The position numbers and the translations under genes are program-made. Shown here one piece after another: positions 30,097 through 30,205 of a stretch of 30,205 nucleotides of DNA. The stretch's first letter is position 1, and each line of letters starts with the position of its first letter. The notes below the pieces were generated by a model, which worked only from the letters and a program-made list of their open reading frames with translations, was not told where the DNA came from and searched no databases. The stretch is from IMG/VR virus record IMGVR_UViG_3300017746_000085, positions 1 through 30,205 of that record, one strand, 5' to 3'. The DNA is from a virus.

Positions 30097-30205
30097 ATGA
30101 CAAACCTAAAACTACTTCAACTGTTAGAATCAGTATTAGGTAAAGGTAAACAAACATCAGGAGATAATATTGCATTTTTTTCTCCATTTGTTTCACATCC
30201 TTCTC
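30097..30205 (+). CDS. DNA primase-like protein, N-terminal fragment
   Basis: 36 residues before the window ends: MTNLKLLQLLESVLGKGKQT then GDNIAFFSPFVSHPS. The pattern L-L-x-x-V-L-G-x-G-K-x-T, then N-x-A and P-F-x-x-H matches what I recall of the N-terminus of T4-type (gp61-like) DNA primases in marine phages, where the last part is usually a zinc site written CPFCxH. Here both cysteines of that knuckle are replaced (SPFVSH). Only a fragment is visible, so the call is tentative. The start is supported by a promoter at 30061. Confidence 0.45.
   Translation, partial: MTNLKLLQLLESVLGKGKQTSGDNIAFFSPFVSHPS

Noticed and set aside
1-30205. CRISPR array, insertion sequence, integrase or attachment site
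   Set aside because: No direct-repeat spacer array, transposase, recombinase or terminal inverted repeats were seen; the only tandem repeat is coding (24244-24480).

Overview
This is an AT-rich window (roughly 30% GC by eye) with densely packed genes, all on the + strand, many sharing ATGA or TAATG overlaps. It is part of the genome of a lytic, contractile-tailed (T4-type) phage. The evidence is a gp55-like late sigma factor, a gp25-like and a gp6-like baseplate wedge protein, a gp5-like spike, several large virion proteins, and a repeated AT-rich late-promoter-like element. The host is probably a Bacteroidota bacterium (Flavobacteriia-like). One secreted protein has a signal peptide ending in VYSQ, two small proteins resemble the Hc1 histone-like family, and one resembles DUF4494, both common in that phylum. 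The host assignment is an inference.

Layout. (1) 1-5410: small unknown genes and a set of probable virion-internal proteins. Several start with the same short helix, MIKLK-x-I/L-L followed by Glu. One of them (1140-2279) is built like a toxin: short leader, zinc ribbon, hydrophobic polymorphic-toxin-type linker, ADP-ribosyltransferase-like C-terminus. (2) 5425-9126: a run of small, probably early or middle genes under sigma70-like promoters. It includes a secreted CAP-domain protein, two-member Hc1-like family (second copy near 3230), DUF4494-like, Hsp20, and a pair of overlapping reading frames at 8626-9126. (3) 9189-12427: a four-TM membrane protein, an HD-domain phosphohydrolase and the late sigma factor. 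(4) 12425-28860: the baseplate and tail block (spike, fibre-motif protein, gp25, gp6, DNRLRE-like protein, 1310-residue wedge-like protein, LamG-type proteins), with the late-promoter-like element ahead of most transcription units. (5) 28863-29900: a minimal protein-kinase-like protein carrying the same leader helix, and a T7 endonuclease I-type resolvase. (6) 29901-30205: a 196-base intergenic region with a hairpin and a sigma70-like promoter, then the start of a primase-like gene that runs off the window.

Working model. The gp55-like sigma probably reads TAATATTTAT elements to express the virion genes. The MIKLK-leader proteins (including the toxin-like and kinase-like ones) may be packaged in the head and injected, as T4 Alt and the internal proteins are, with the leader acting as a capsid-targeting sequence cut by a prohead protease encoded outside this window. 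That packaging model is the most interesting hypothesis here and rests on sequence pattern alone.
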